Of a stretch of 64,000 nucleotides of DNA, positions 39,797 through 48,934 are shown in pieces. Numbering within the stretch: the stretch's first letter is position 1; the number at the start of each line of letters is the position of its first letter. Source of the DNA: Terriglobia bacterium (lineage in GTDB: Bacteria; Acidobacteriota; Terriglobia; Acidiferrales; UBA7541); assembly GCA_020073585.1 (NCBI GenBank), contig JAIQEV010000002.1, positions 1 through 64,000 on the forward strand. Direction: 5' to 3'. Under the pieces are notes generated by a model, which was given only the letters and a program-made list of their open reading frames with translations, made no database searches and had not been told where the DNA came from. Both the position numbers and the translations under genes were made by a program.

Positions 39797-42316
39797 ATGG
39801 CGACGATGCAAAGCACTCCGATTTCTCCGAGCGCGGGCCGCTGGATTCCCAGCACGTGCGGCATGTGCCTGCATGGCTGCGGCATCAAGGTGCAGGTGGT
39901 GGACGGCGTGGCGGTGAAAATCGAAGGCGACCCGACGAATCCCGACAATCTCGGCAAGCTGTGTCCCAAGGGCAACTCCGGCCTGGCCCGCCTCTACGAT
40001 CCCACCCGGGTGCTCTATCCGATGAAGCGCACGAACCCGAAGAAAGGCCTGCACGAAAAGCCGGGCTGGGTGCAGATCGGCTGGGAAGAGGCCTATGAGA
40101 TAGTGGCGCGGGAACTCGGCAAGCTCCGGAAAGATGATCCGCGGAAGCTTCTCTGTGCCATCGGCGATTTCCAGCGCATTCTCCTGTGGGGCTGGCCCGC
40201 GGTGTTCGGCTCGCCCAACTTCTTTACCTCCCTGGGCAATTACTGCGGCGGCTCCTACCATCCGGTGAACGGGAGCGTGGACGGTTCCTTCGCCGCGATC
40301 AACGATTACGAGCATTGCAACTACTGGATTCAGATCGGCTCCGGCGACGGCTTCTCCTCGCACCTGCATCTCTCGGGAAGCGCCAAGCGCATGGCCGATG
40401 CGCGCATGCGCGGGATGCGGGTCGTTTCGCTGGATCCGCGCTGCTCGGTTGCATCCGCGAAGGCGGATGAGTGGATCCCCATTCTCCCCGGCACGGACCG
40501 CGCTTTCGTCCTGGGCATGGCGCATGTGCTGGTGCACGAACTGCGCCGCTATGACCGGGAGTTTTTGCGCGAGCGCACGAATGCTCCGTATCTGGTGAAG
40601 GCCGACGGCTATTTCCTGCGCGATAGCGAGGGCAAAGCCCAGGTCTGGGATCTGCGGGTCAACGCCGCGCGCGCCTGGGATGCGGTCCCCAGCGAATCCA
40701 TGGCGCTGGAGGGAGCCTTTTCCCACGCGGGAATGAACGTGCGCACCGGCTTCCAGGTGTGGATGGACATCCTGCTCGAGAACACGCCCGAGAAGATGAG
40801 CGAAGTCACCACGGTCCCGGCCGCGACCATCCGGCGGATTGCGCGGGAATTTGTGGACGCCGCGCAGATCGGGGCCAGCATCGAAATTCAGGGCAAGACC
40901 TATCCGTATCGTCCCGCGGCGCTCAATTACTACCGCGGCTCGCAATCCCATGCCAACGGCCTCTTCGACAACATAACCTACAAGCTTTTCAATATGCTGG
41001 TGGGAAACATCGACGTGCCCGGGGGGCATCTCGGCGTTCCCCTCGATCACCGCGGGTTCTTCGTCAGTCCGGGCGAGGACGGGATGCTCAAGCCCGAACC
41101 GCACCAGTTGCATCCCGCGCCGGAATTCAAGTACCCGCCGGATTCCACGCACTTGCTGGAGTGGTTCCCCATCGGTTTCGACGCCGGGCAGCTCAACGCC
41201 GAAACGGTGTTGAATCCGGAGCGCTTCGGCTTGAATTACCGGCCGGAGGCCATGCTGCTCTACCACTCCAACCCGTGGTGGAACATGCCGGAAACCGACA
41301 AGATCGAAAAGATCTTCCAGAGCATGAAGTTCGTCGTGGCGATCGATATTCAGGAGACGGAATCCACGCAATGGGCCGACGTCTTCCTGCCGGACCGCAC
41401 CTTCCTGGAATCCACGCTGCTCAATTGTCTGGAGCCGCCCGCGGTCACGGGCCACGCGCTGCGGCAGCCGGTGGTCGAGCCGCTCGGCGACACCCGGGAC
41501 GCTTACGAAATCCTCACCGAATTGGCCGAGCGCATGGGTTTCCGGGATGACTGGAACGATTTTCTGAATATCGTTTGCGGGTATACGGCCAAGCCGAAAT
41601 ATCTGCTGGATCCGGACAAGCGGCACACGGTGGACGAGTTCTGGGACCGCTACGCGCGCAGCATCTACGGGGAGGACAAAGGGCTGGAGTGGTTCAAGGT
41701 GCACGGGCACGCGGTGCGCTACCGCACCCCGGAGGAAACGTACCTGCCTTTCGGCAACCTGCGCATCCCCTTTTATTTCGAGTTCATCAAGCGCACCGGG
41801 GAGCAGATGCGGGTCCGGCTCTCCGAAGCGGGCATGAAAGACTGGCCGCTCGATAATTACCAGCCGCTGCCGTTCTGGAAGAACTCGCAGGTGATCGAGG
41901 ACGGAAAGGCGGGGTACGAATACTACGGCATCACCTTCAAGGAAAGCCTGCATACCTTCGCGGACACCATGGTCATGCCGTGGCTATCGGAAGTCAGCGA
42001 CAAAGATCCCATTCACGGGGGGATCCTGATCAATTCCGCCACCGCCGGCAAACTGGGGATCAAGACGGGCGACCGGTTGCGGCTAACTTCACCGGCGGGC
42101 AGCATCGAGGGGGCAGCGCAAGTGGTGGAAGGGATCCATCCGCAGGTCCTGGGGGTCAGCAATACCATCACGCGGCAGGTGGTCAACAATAAACGGGTGC
42201 GGGCGAAGGGCAGCCACTTTAACCGCTTGCTGACCGGATCGATGCGCTATACCGACAGCGCGACCGGCGGGCTGGAGTCCACGGCGCGTGTGCGCGTGGA
42301 ACGCCTGGGAGCGTAA
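39797..42316 (+). CDS. DMSO-reductase-family molybdo/tungsto-oxidoreductase catalytic subunit
   Basis: 839 residues, bis-MGD enzyme. An N-terminal [4Fe-4S] site has cysteines at about 21, 24, 28 and 56 (CGMCLHGC ... LCPKGN). A cysteine at about 150 (SLGNYCGGSYHP) is a candidate metal ligand. The C-terminal molydopterin-dinucleotide domain shows GILINSATAGKLGIKTGDRLRL. No twin-arginine signal precedes it, so the enzyme appears cytoplasmic, unlike most PsrA/PhsA/DmsA relatives. The ATG at 39797 has GAGGAG seven bases upstream; the in-frame ATG at 39791 is too close. The substrate is not assignable; pyrogallol-, sulfur- or arsenic-type reactions are all conceivable. Confidence 0.9.
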   Translation: MATMQSTPISPSAGRWIPSTCGMCLHGCGIKVQVVDGVAVKIEGDPTNPDNLGKLCPKGNSGLARLYDPTRVLYPMKRTNPKKGLHEKPGWVQIGWEEAYEIVARELGKLRKDDPRKLLCAIGDFQRILLWGWPAVFGSPNFFTSLGNYCGGSYHPVNGSVDGSFAAINDYEHCNYWIQIGSGDGFSSHLHLSGSAKRMADARMRGMRVVSLDPRCSVASAKADEWIPILPGTDRAFVLGMAHVLVHELRRYDREFLRERTNAPYLVKADGYFLRDSEGKAQVWDLRVNAARAWDAVPSESMALEGAFSHAGMNVRTGFQVWMDILLENTPEKMSEVTTVPAATIRRIAREFVDAAQIGASIEIQGKTYPYRPAALNYYRGSQSHANGLFDNITYKLFNMLVGNIDVPGGHLGVPLDHRGFFVSPGEDGMLKPEPHQLHPAPEFKYPPDSTHLLEWFPIGFDAGQLNAETVLNPERFGLNYRPEAMLLYHSNPWWNMPETDKIEKIFQSMKFVVAIDIQETESTQWADVFLPDRTFLESTLLNCLEPPAVTGHALRQPVVEPLGDTRDAYEILTELAERMGFRDDWNDFLNIVCGYTAKPKYLLDPDKRHTVDEFWDRYARSIYGEDKGLEWFKVHGHAVRYRTPEETYLPFGNLRIPFYFEFIKRTGEQMRVRLSEAGMKDWPLDNYQPLPFWKNSQVIEDGKAGYEYYGITFKESLHTFADTMVMPWLSEVSDKDPIHGGILINSATAGKLGIKTGDRLRLTSPAGSIEGAAQVVEGIHPQVLGVSNTITRQVVNNKRVRAKGSHFNRLLTGSMRYTDSATGGLESTARVRVERLGA

Positions 42317-42322
42317 CGGGCC

Positions 42323-42610
42323 ATGCCGATCGCCAAAATCGCCGCTCTGGGGAGTACCCGCAAGATGCTGGGATTCAGCCGGCAGACGCTGGAGTTTGAG
42401 GGCGCCACGATCGCCGACCTGCTGCGCCAGTTGCCCACGCGGGACGGCGGCAGCCTCTACGACAGCCTGGTGTGCGACGGCAAGTTGCGGAGCGACTTTG
42501 CGATCGTGGTGGATGGGCTGAGCTTGAAAGCCGGCGAACTGGATAAGGAACTGCGGGGCGGCGAGGAGATCGTCACGCTGGCGATCATCCGCAGCCTGGC
42601 CGGCGGGTAA
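42323..42610 (+). CDS. MoaD/ThiS-like ubiquitin-fold protein
   Basis: 95 residues with the small beta-grasp pattern (TLEFEGATIADLLRQLP, FAIVVDGLSLKAGELDKELRGGEEIVTLAII) and a C-terminal Gly-Gly (SLAGG), the feature needed for adenylation and thiocarboxylate formation. It lies six bases after the catalytic subunit, so it is translationally linked. It may donate sulfur to this enzyme's molybdo- or tungstopterin, or act as a dedicated accessory protein; the E1-like activating enzyme is not in the window. Confidence 0.82.
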   Translation: MPIAKIAALGSTRKMLGFSRQTLEFEGATIADLLRQLPTRDGGSLYDSLVCDGKLRSDFAIVVDGLSLKAGELDKELRGGEEIVTLAIIRSLAGG

Positions 42611-42636
42611 CGGGTATCACTCTGCGAGGTGCTGCA

Positions 42637-43251
42637 ATGGCCCGACTGGGCATGGTGATTGATTTGAAGCGCTGCATCGGCTGCAATGCCTGCACGCTGG
42701 CCTGCAAACAGGAAAACGGGACGCCCGAGGGCATTCATTACGCCCGCGTCGTCACGCAGGAGGCCGGCGTCTATCCCCGGACGAAGCGCACCTTCCTGCC
42801 CGTGCTCTGCAATCATTGCGCGGATGCGCCGTGCGCCGAGGCCTGCCCCACCGGGGCGACGTATATCCGTCCCGACGGCATTGTCATGGTGGACCACAAG
42901 AAGTGCATCGGGTGCCGCGCATGCAATGTGGCCTGCCCGTATATGAACCGCCACTTCATCGAGCGCGGACTGCTGAAGCACGGGTACAGCAGCGACGGCA
43001 TCAGCCCGTTCGAAGCGCTCAAGTTCGCGGACTTCGACGAGGGGACCAACATCAAATGCACGCTCTGCGCCCACCGTGTGGATGAGGGCCTGGAGCCGGC
43101 TTGCGTCGTGACCTGTCCCACCGATGCGCGCGTGTTCGGAGACTGGGAAGAGGAAAACGGCAAATTGCAGCGCCTCGTCAAGGAAAGAAAGGCCTGGACC
43201 TTGCTGCCGGAGTACGGCACGAAGCCCAGCGTGCAGTATCTCGACGAATAG
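42637..43251 (+). CDS. Four-cluster ferredoxin-type electron-transfer subunit
   Basis: 204 residues, DmsB/PhsB/NrfC class. Four cysteine-rich groups are visible: CIGCNACTLAC, CNHCADAPCAEACP, CIGCRACNVACP and CTLCAHRVDEGLEPACVVTCP. These would bind four [4Fe-4S] clusters and carry electrons between the catalytic subunit and the NrfD-type membrane subunit. No export signal; it would be co-localised with the catalytic subunit on the cytoplasmic side. Third structural gene of the operon, 26 bp after the MoaD-like gene. Confidence 0.93.
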   Translation: MARLGMVIDLKRCIGCNACTLACKQENGTPEGIHYARVVTQEAGVYPRTKRTFLPVLCNHCADAPCAEACPTGATYIRPDGIVMVDHKKCIGCRACNVACPYMNRHFIERGLLKHGYSSDGISPFEALKFADFDEGTNIKCTLCAHRVDEGLEPACVVTCPTDARVFGDWEEENGKLQRLVKERKAWTLLPEYGTKPSVQYLDE

Positions 43252-43285
43252 CGCGCCGACGCGGGGATTTGAGCGGAGAAACGAT

Positions 43286-44194
43286 ATGACGACACGAGAG
43301 TTGTTGATTGCGCCACACCGCTTCGCCTTTGGATACCATCGCCAGACGTTCTGGAACTGGCTGATCGGAACCGCCTTTTTCCTGGGCGGCGTGGGCGGCG
43401 GATTGTTCCTGGTCTCGCTGCTGACGGGGCACGTTGCGGGAATGCTGGCGGGTGTCCTGATCGTGGTTGTCGGCAAGAACAGCGCGCATCTGGCTTTTCT
43501 GGGACGGCCCGAGCGGTTCCTGCGCGCCGCCGCCCGGCCGGACCGCTCCTGGATCGCCCGCGGAATCTGGGCCACGGGCGTCTTTGCGGTGACCGGATTC
43601 CTGAGCGTTTTGCTCCGCGCGCACTCGCCGCTCCTGCAACTTCCCGAGTGGGCCGCCAACTTGAATTACGCGCTGGCCGCCGCGTCCGCGCTGTTCATCG
43701 CGTGCTACGACGGCTTCCTCATGCGCTCTTCCGCGGGTGTGGCGTTCTGGCGAACGCTGCTTCTGCCGCTGCTGTTGTTCATGTATGCCGCGCTCGGAGG
43801 GATCACGCTGTCCCTGACCATACGCGAGCTTCAAGGGGAAGCGCCTCCGGAGATCCTCCCGGCGCTCGAGCATGGGCTGCTCGTCGCGAACTTTTTCCTC
43901 CTGGGCATCTATCTGTTGCGGATGAACCGGTCGCTTCCGGCGGCGCGCGCAACGCTGCGGCAGTGGCTCAACGGACGCTATGCGCGCTTCTTCTTCGGAC
44001 TCGTGGTGCTGGTGGGGCTCCTGGCAACCTTGCTCCTTTCGCTGCTGCATGGCAGGGTGCAGACCTCCTGGCTAGTCTTGCTGATCGCCGCCTGCGAGCT
44101 GGCCGGGGACTTTTCGATGATGATGCTGCTGCTCAAATCGGGGCTGTTTGCGCCGCAGGCCGCGCCCGCCTATAGCCGGGGCACGGCAGGCTGA
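43286..44194 (+). CDS. nrfD: NrfD/PsrC-like integral membrane subunit
   Basis: 302 residues with about eight to nine membrane helices (WLIGTAFFLGGVGGGLFLVSLLTG, GMLAGVLIVVVG, FWRTLLLPLLLFMYAALGGITLSL, FFFGLVVLVGLLATLLLSLL). NrfD-type subunits anchor such complexes and exchange electrons with the quinone pool. The ATG at 43286 has GCGGAG about eight bases upstream; the frame is open further upstream but that part lies inside the ferredoxin gene. It closes the rrf2-led operon. Confidence 0.9.
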   Translation: MTTRELLIAPHRFAFGYHRQTFWNWLIGTAFFLGGVGGGLFLVSLLTGHVAGMLAGVLIVVVGKNSAHLAFLGRPERFLRAAARPDRSWIARGIWATGVFAVTGFLSVLLRAHSPLLQLPEWAANLNYALAAASALFIACYDGFLMRSSAGVAFWRTLLLPLLLFMYAALGGITLSLTIRELQGEAPPEILPALEHGLLVANFFLLGIYLLRMNRSLPAARATLRQWLNGRYARFFFGLVVLVGLLATLLLSLLHGRVQTSWLVLLIAACELAGDFSMMMLLLKSGLFAPQAAPAYSRGTAG

Positions 44195-44304
44195 CCAACC
44201 CTGTTTTGTCTGATCCGTCGTTTTTCAAAGCAAGTGGGCCAAAGAAAATACCCGGGGGTTCGATACAGAAAGACTGCACCTAAAAAAGCAACGTGGAGAC
44301 CCAC

Positions 44305-47300
44305 ATGAATCGTCGGCTCGTTTCCGGTTATGCGATCTGGAGTTCCTGTCTTTTGGTTTTGTGCTTGTTGCTGTCCGCACCCGCCGTTCAGTCCCAAACT
44401 CTCGCGGACCTGTCGGTGTCCGTCCAGGACACGAGTGGCGGAGCGATCTCGGGAGCCTCGATCGTTCTGACCAGCACAACGACGGGGCTGCAACGCCAGA
44501 CGGAGAGCGATGAGAACGGGGTCGGGCGAATTATGAACATTTCGCCGGGGGAGTACGAGTTGCACGTCGAGTTTCGGGGGTTCAAGCCGGCGACGAAGGC
44601 GCTGCATATGCAAGTGGGGCAGAGCGCTTCCTTGACCATGACGCTGGCGGTCGAGGCTGCGGCCACGGCGGTGACCGTCACGGCCACGGAAGAGGAAGGG
44701 ATCCAGCCGACGAAGTCGCAGGTCAGCGAAGTGATCAGCGAGCGCCAGATCGTGGACCTGCCGATCAAGGGCCGCAACTTCATCGATTTCGTGATGCTGA
44801 CCCCGGAGGTGACGTTGGGCAACAGCACGTCGGTGGGGAGCCAGGCGCCGTTCACCGAGCAAACGCCCAAGCTGAGCTTTGCCGGGGTGCGGGAATCGCA
44901 CTCCGTGTTCATTTCGCTGGACGGGGTGGATTACACGACGAGTCTTTCCGGGCTGCAGCGGAGTTCCCCGGCGCAGGAATGGGTGCAGGAGTTCCGCGTG
45001 GTGACGAGCAGCTACGATTCCGAAGTGGGCCGGACGCTGGGCGGCATCGTGAACACGGTAACGCGTTCGGGCAGCAACGTGGTGCATGGCGGAGTTTACG
45101 AATATTTCCGGAACAACGCCCTGGATGCGAGCAATCCGCTCTCCTCGCCGGGCATGGACGCTTTGCGCCTGAATCAGTTCGGCGGGACGCTGGGCGGCCC
45201 CATCGTCAAGGACAAGACCTTCTTTTTCACGGGGTACGAAGGGCAGCGCCGGGCGCAGTCGCCGCGCTATTCGAGCTTCATTCAAGCGAATATCGCGGGG
45301 ATCAACGCCACCAAGCAGTTCTTCGGATTGTCGCAGGAGAATCTGGGGTCCGTCCTGATGGTGAACGACTACGACAAGCTGATCGGCAAGCTGGACCATC
45401 AGTTCACCGGCAGCACCATACTGGCCGTGCGTTATCTGTTCTCTGACGAACGCAATCCCAACAGCCCCGGCGCGCCTCCGGGGCTGGGTTTGCCCAGCAC
45501 CTTCCGGGACAATCCGATCCGGGATCAGTCGCTGGCGGCAAACCTGATTCATACCTTCTCCCCCAAGCTCACCGGGGATACCGTGTTCCAGTTTGCCCGC
45601 CGTACCTTCCATCTGGACCCGGTGGGCGCCGGGCGGGAACCGTTCATGGCCATCCCGAATCTGGTGCAATCCGGCGGTCCGGTGGGGAGCTTTATCTTCT
45701 ATCGGGAGACGCGGTTGCAGTTTGGCCAGAACATGACCCGGACGTATTCCAAGCACACGGTGAAATTCGGCGGAGAGTTTCATGAGATTTGGAACTCCAC
45801 GAAATCGCCGATGTTCACGCCGGCGGTGAGCGTATTCAGTCCGCAAAGCTACTTCGGACTGGCGCCGTTCACGCAGCCGACCGCGGTGGTGTTCTACTTT
45901 GGCATGCCAAGGTCGCTGTGGGGACAGCAACTGCTGCCGCGGGGCACGGATTGGCAGGCCAGCCTGTTGCCGCAGTCGATGCTGGACGCGTTCGACAAGG
46001 CTTCCTCGGCGAACTTTACACGGCAGATTGCCGGCCTATACCTCCAGGACAAATGGCAACCTATCACGCATCTCACGCTGACGTACGGGTTCCGCTACGA
46101 CTTCGAGACGCGGCCGTTTCACGATCGCAACTGGTATGACCAGGATTGGCGGGATGTCCAGCCGCGCGTTGGCTTCTCCTACGCCTTCAATGACAAGACC
46201 GTGGTGCGCGGGGGCTTTGGCATTTATTTTGGCCCCTTCAACTGGAGCGAACTGACGGGCACGACCACGGCGTTCGGACCGATCACCGGCTACCTGAACA
46301 ATCCGCTGGTGGGGCCTTTTGTGAATTCCACGCAGAGCCTGGTGGGCCTGGCAGAGTTCGGCCCGGTGGGAGTGGCGTTTCCCGGCCCCGGCGGGATACC
46401 GGCGGCGACGGCGTTCGCCAATTTCACCAGCACGGGGTCCTATCCGGCGCCGGATCAGCTGATTGGGTTCTCGCACGGGTTCACGACCAAGCACTTCCCG
46501 AATCCCTATTCGGAAAATGCCAGCCTGCAGGTGGAACGCAGCCTCGGAGCGGACATGCAGATGTCGATTGGCTACTCCTATGTGCATGCGCTGCGAATCC
46601 ATTATTTCGGCAACGCCAACGCCAAGCCAAACGGCACTTTGCCGGATGGCAAGCAGGCGCTCACGCTGGCCGATCCCAACTTCGGATTTGCCTTTCTGGA
46701 TTCCCCGGATGCGAAATCCATGTATCACGCCGGATTCCTGACGTTCAATAAGCGTTTCCGGAATCATTACGGCGTAATGGCCAATTACACGTGGTCGAAG
46801 TCCATCGACAATCAGACCACGATCCAGTTTGCCACCGGACCGCAGAACTATCTGCGGAGAGACCTGGAGCACGGGATTTCCGACAACCACGTCGCGCACC
46901 GCTTCATCCTGACGGCGCTGGGCGATTCGCCCTTCCACAACCCCGCGGCGAAAGACTGGAACCTGGCGCTCACGGCCACCCTGCAGAGCCCCCGCTACCA
47001 ATCGATCCTCGTGGGCTTCGATTCCAACGGAGACGGTTTCCCCTTCTCCGACCGGGTCGGCTTGCTGGGGCGCAATACCTACGCGGGAGACGTGTTCCGG
47101 ACTTTCGACATCCGGTTGCAGCGCGATTTCCCCTTCGAGCTCTCGCAGCACTCCGGGAAGATGACGTTCAGTTGCGAGATATTCAACCTGCTGAACCGCG
47201 TGAACGTGCTGGATGTGGACAACATTTACGCGGCGCCGGATTTTATCGGGCCGGTGCCGCAGCATTACGGCGATGGCGTGCAGGGGGCCCAGCCAGGCTT

Positions 47301-47364
47301 CGGCCTGCCGCGCAGCGTCGCCGACATGCGCCAACTCCAGTTTTCGCTGCGGTTCACCTTCTAG
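44305..47364 (+). CDS. Oar-like TonB-dependent receptor
   Basis: 1,019 residues. A signal peptide (LVLCLLLSAPAVQSQ) is followed by a carboxypeptidase-regulatory/Cna-like domain (about 33-110, LSVSVQDTSGGAISGASIVLTS...LHVEFRGFKP), a plug (QIVDLPIKGRNFIDFVMLTPEV, GVRESHSVFISLDGVDYTTS, GRTLGGIVNTVTRSGSN) and a large 22-strand-type barrel ending MRQLQFSLRFTF. This class is abundant in Acidobacteriota and probably imports large or complexed substrates. It lies between the two molybdoenzyme gene sets on the same strand. The ATG at 44305 has GGAG seven bases upstream; a GTG at 44293 is in frame. Confidence 0.92.
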   Translation: MNRRLVSGYAIWSSCLLVLCLLLSAPAVQSQTLADLSVSVQDTSGGAISGASIVLTSTTTGLQRQTESDENGVGRIMNISPGEYELHVEFRGFKPATKALHMQVGQSASLTMTLAVEAAATAVTVTATEEEGIQPTKSQVSEVISERQIVDLPIKGRNFIDFVMLTPEVTLGNSTSVGSQAPFTEQTPKLSFAGVRESHSVFISLDGVDYTTSLSGLQRSSPAQEWVQEFRVVTSSYDSEVGRTLGGIVNTVTRSGSNVVHGGVYEYFRNNALDASNPLSSPGMDALRLNQFGGTLGGPIVKDKTFFFTGYEGQRRAQSPRYSSFIQANIAGINATKQFFGLSQENLGSVLMVNDYDKLIGKLDHQFTGSTILAVRYLFSDERNPNSPGAPPGLGLPSTFRDNPIRDQSLAANLIHTFSPKLTGDTVFQFARRTFHLDPVGAGREPFMAIPNLVQSGGPVGSFIFYRETRLQFGQNMTRTYSKHTVKFGGEFHEIWNSTKSPMFTPAVSVFSPQSYFGLAPFTQPTAVVFYFGMPRSLWGQQLLPRGTDWQASLLPQSMLDAFDKASSANFTRQIAGLYLQDKWQPITHLTLTYGFRYDFETRPFHDRNWYDQDWRDVQPRVGFSYAFNDKTVVRGGFGIYFGPFNWSELTGTTTAFGPITGYLNNPLVGPFVNSTQSLVGLAEFGPVGVAFPGPGGIPAATAFANFTSTGSYPAPDQLIGFSHGFTTKHFPNPYSENASLQVERSLGADMQMSIGYSYVHALRIHYFGNANAKPNGTLPDGKQALTLADPNFGFAFLDSPDAKSMYHAGFLTFNKRFRNHYGVMANYTWSKSIDNQTTIQFATGPQNYLRRDLEHGISDNHVAHRFILTALGDSPFHNPAAKDWNLALTATLQSPRYQSILVGFDSNGDGFPFSDRVGLLGRNTYAGDVFRTFDIRLQRDFPFELSQHSGKMTFSCEIFNLLNRVNVLDVDNIYAAPDFIGPVPQHYGDGVQGAQPGFGLPRSVADMRQLQFSLRFTF

Positions 47365-47478
47365 GAAGTGAAGCAGAGGATGGCCGGGGCGGCGGCAGGC
47401 CGGATGCCTGGCGCCGCCCCGGGATTGAAGAGGATGGCGGCCGTCTGGCCGGGGCGCGTTTCTCGCGAGGAGGGCACG

Positions 47479-48366
47479 ATGGGAATCTCGGGAGTCAGGG
47501 AATTCTGCAGGCCGCAAAGCGCCCGCGACGTCGTGGATCTGCTCGCGAAGCACGGAGACCGGGCGGTGCTCCTCGCGGGCGGGACGTTCCTCCATGGGCT
47601 GTTTGCGCGGGGGCTGGGATCGGGCGTTGAAGTTCTCGTCGATTTGCAGAAAGCCGGTCTTTCCTATGTGAAGGCTGCAAACGGCGGCTTGGCTCTCGGG
47701 GCGATGACCACGTTCCGGGAACTCGCGGAGAGCGAGGCGGTTCAGAAGACGGCCGAATTCGCCGCGATCCGCGATGCTCTGCAGTATCCGCCAGCGCAGA
47801 TCCGCAACCAGGCAACCGTCGGGGGATGCGTGGCCAGCGCCTCTTCCTTGTTTGATCTGCCGGTGGCCCTGCTGGCGCTCGATGGCTCGGTCAAGTCACT
47901 CGGGCCGCGCGGGCCGCGCGAGACCACGCTGGCAAAGTTTTTTGTGGACTATTTCGAGCACTCCCTGGAGAAAGGCGAGTTCCTCACCGAGGTGCTGCTG
48001 CCGAAGCTGCCTCCGCGCTCGGCCAGCGCCTTTCTCAAGCTGGAGACGAACTCGAACGACCTCGCGCTGGTCAACGTGGCCGTGCGCATCACGCTGGACC
48101 AGGCCGGCCTCTGCCGGGATGCCCGCGTGGTGATCGGCGGCGGGGTGGGCAAGGCGCCGGTGCGCGCGGTGTCCTGCGAAGCCGTGCTGAAAGGACAACG
48201 TCCATCGCGGACCCTGTTCGAGAGCGCCGCGCAGGAGGTTTCCTCCGACATTCAGCCGGTTTCCGACCACCGGGCGTCCGGGCAATACCGGCGGGCGGTG
48301 GCCAAGGTTTATCTGCGCCGAGCACTTCTCCGGGCGGCGGAGCGGCTGGGCGTGGAGATCGCGTGA
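47479..48366 (+). CDS. FAD-binding subunit of a molybdenum hydroxylase
   Basis: 295-residue CoxM/XdhB-type medium subunit. The FAD diphosphate motifs are AVLLAGGTFLHGL (about 31-43) and QATVGGCVASASS (about 110). A CO-dehydrogenase-flavoprotein C-terminal domain follows. It passes electrons from the 2Fe-2S subunit to the acceptor. GAGGAGG lies six bases before the ATG at 47479. It is first of a three-gene set in the order FAD, Fe-S, Mo subunit. Confidence 0.9.
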   Translation: MGISGVREFCRPQSARDVVDLLAKHGDRAVLLAGGTFLHGLFARGLGSGVEVLVDLQKAGLSYVKAANGGLALGAMTTFRELAESEAVQKTAEFAAIRDALQYPPAQIRNQATVGGCVASASSLFDLPVALLALDGSVKSLGPRGPRETTLAKFFVDYFEHSLEKGEFLTEVLLPKLPPRSASAFLKLETNSNDLALVNVAVRITLDQAGLCRDARVVIGGGVGKAPVRAVSCEAVLKGQRPSRTLFESAAQEVSSDIQPVSDHRASGQYRRAVAKVYLRRALLRAAERLGVEIA

Positions 48367-48445
48367 GGCGGGCGCCAGGCGCCGGCCGGAACATCGGGCA
48401 CTGGTCCGGCAAGCAAGAAGAATGCGTGAATTGGGAGACTCAGCC

Positions 48446-48910
48446 ATGAAACAGGTAATCGCTCTGGAAGTGAACGGCGAGCGGCACGAGATTGCGGTGC
48501 AGCCTTCTGCCACGCTGCTGCAGGTGCTGCGGGAAGAACTCGATCTGCTGGGCACGAAACAGGCCTGCGATGCCGGAGGATGCGGCTGCTGCACGGTTCT
48601 GCTGGATGGCCGTGCCGTCTATTCCTGCATGGTGTTTGCCATGTCCGCGCAGGACAAAAAGATAACGACGATCGAAGGTTTGCCAAAAGACGGCAAGCTC
48701 GATCCGCTCCAGGAAGCATTCATTCAGGCTGGGGCGGTGCAGTGCGGCTATTGCACCAGCGGCATGATCATGGCCGCCAAGGAGTTTCTCACGAGTGCGC
48801 GCGCGCCGAGCGATCCGGAGATCCGCCAGGCCATTTCGGGAAATCTGTGCCGCTGCACCGGCTATCACAAGACGGTGGACGCCATTCGCATGGCTGCATC
48901 CGGCCGTTAA
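48446..48910 (+). CDS. [2Fe-2S] subunit of a molybdenum hydroxylase
   Basis: 154-residue CoxS/XdhC-type small subunit. The plant-type cluster uses CDAGGCGCC...C (cysteines at about 41, 46, 49 and 61). The second, C-terminal cluster uses CGYC and CRC (100, 103, 135, 137). Both are complete, so an electron path from the Mo site to FAD is intact. The ATG at 48446 has GGGAG eight bases upstream. No Tat signal is present, so the enzyme is cytoplasmic. Confidence 0.93.
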   Translation: MKQVIALEVNGERHEIAVQPSATLLQVLREELDLLGTKQACDAGGCGCCTVLLDGRAVYSCMVFAMSAQDKKITTIEGLPKDGKLDPLQEAFIQAGAVQCGYCTSGMIMAAKEFLTSARAPSDPEIRQAISGNLCRCTGYHKTVDAIRMAASGR

Positions 48911-48934
48911 GGGATTCTTTCAGGGGGACGGAAC

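Noticed and set aside
39632-41953. A 773-codon minus-strand frame antisense to the Mo-oxidoreductase
   Set aside because: Shadow frame; the plus strand has all cofactor motifs and a ribosome-binding site.
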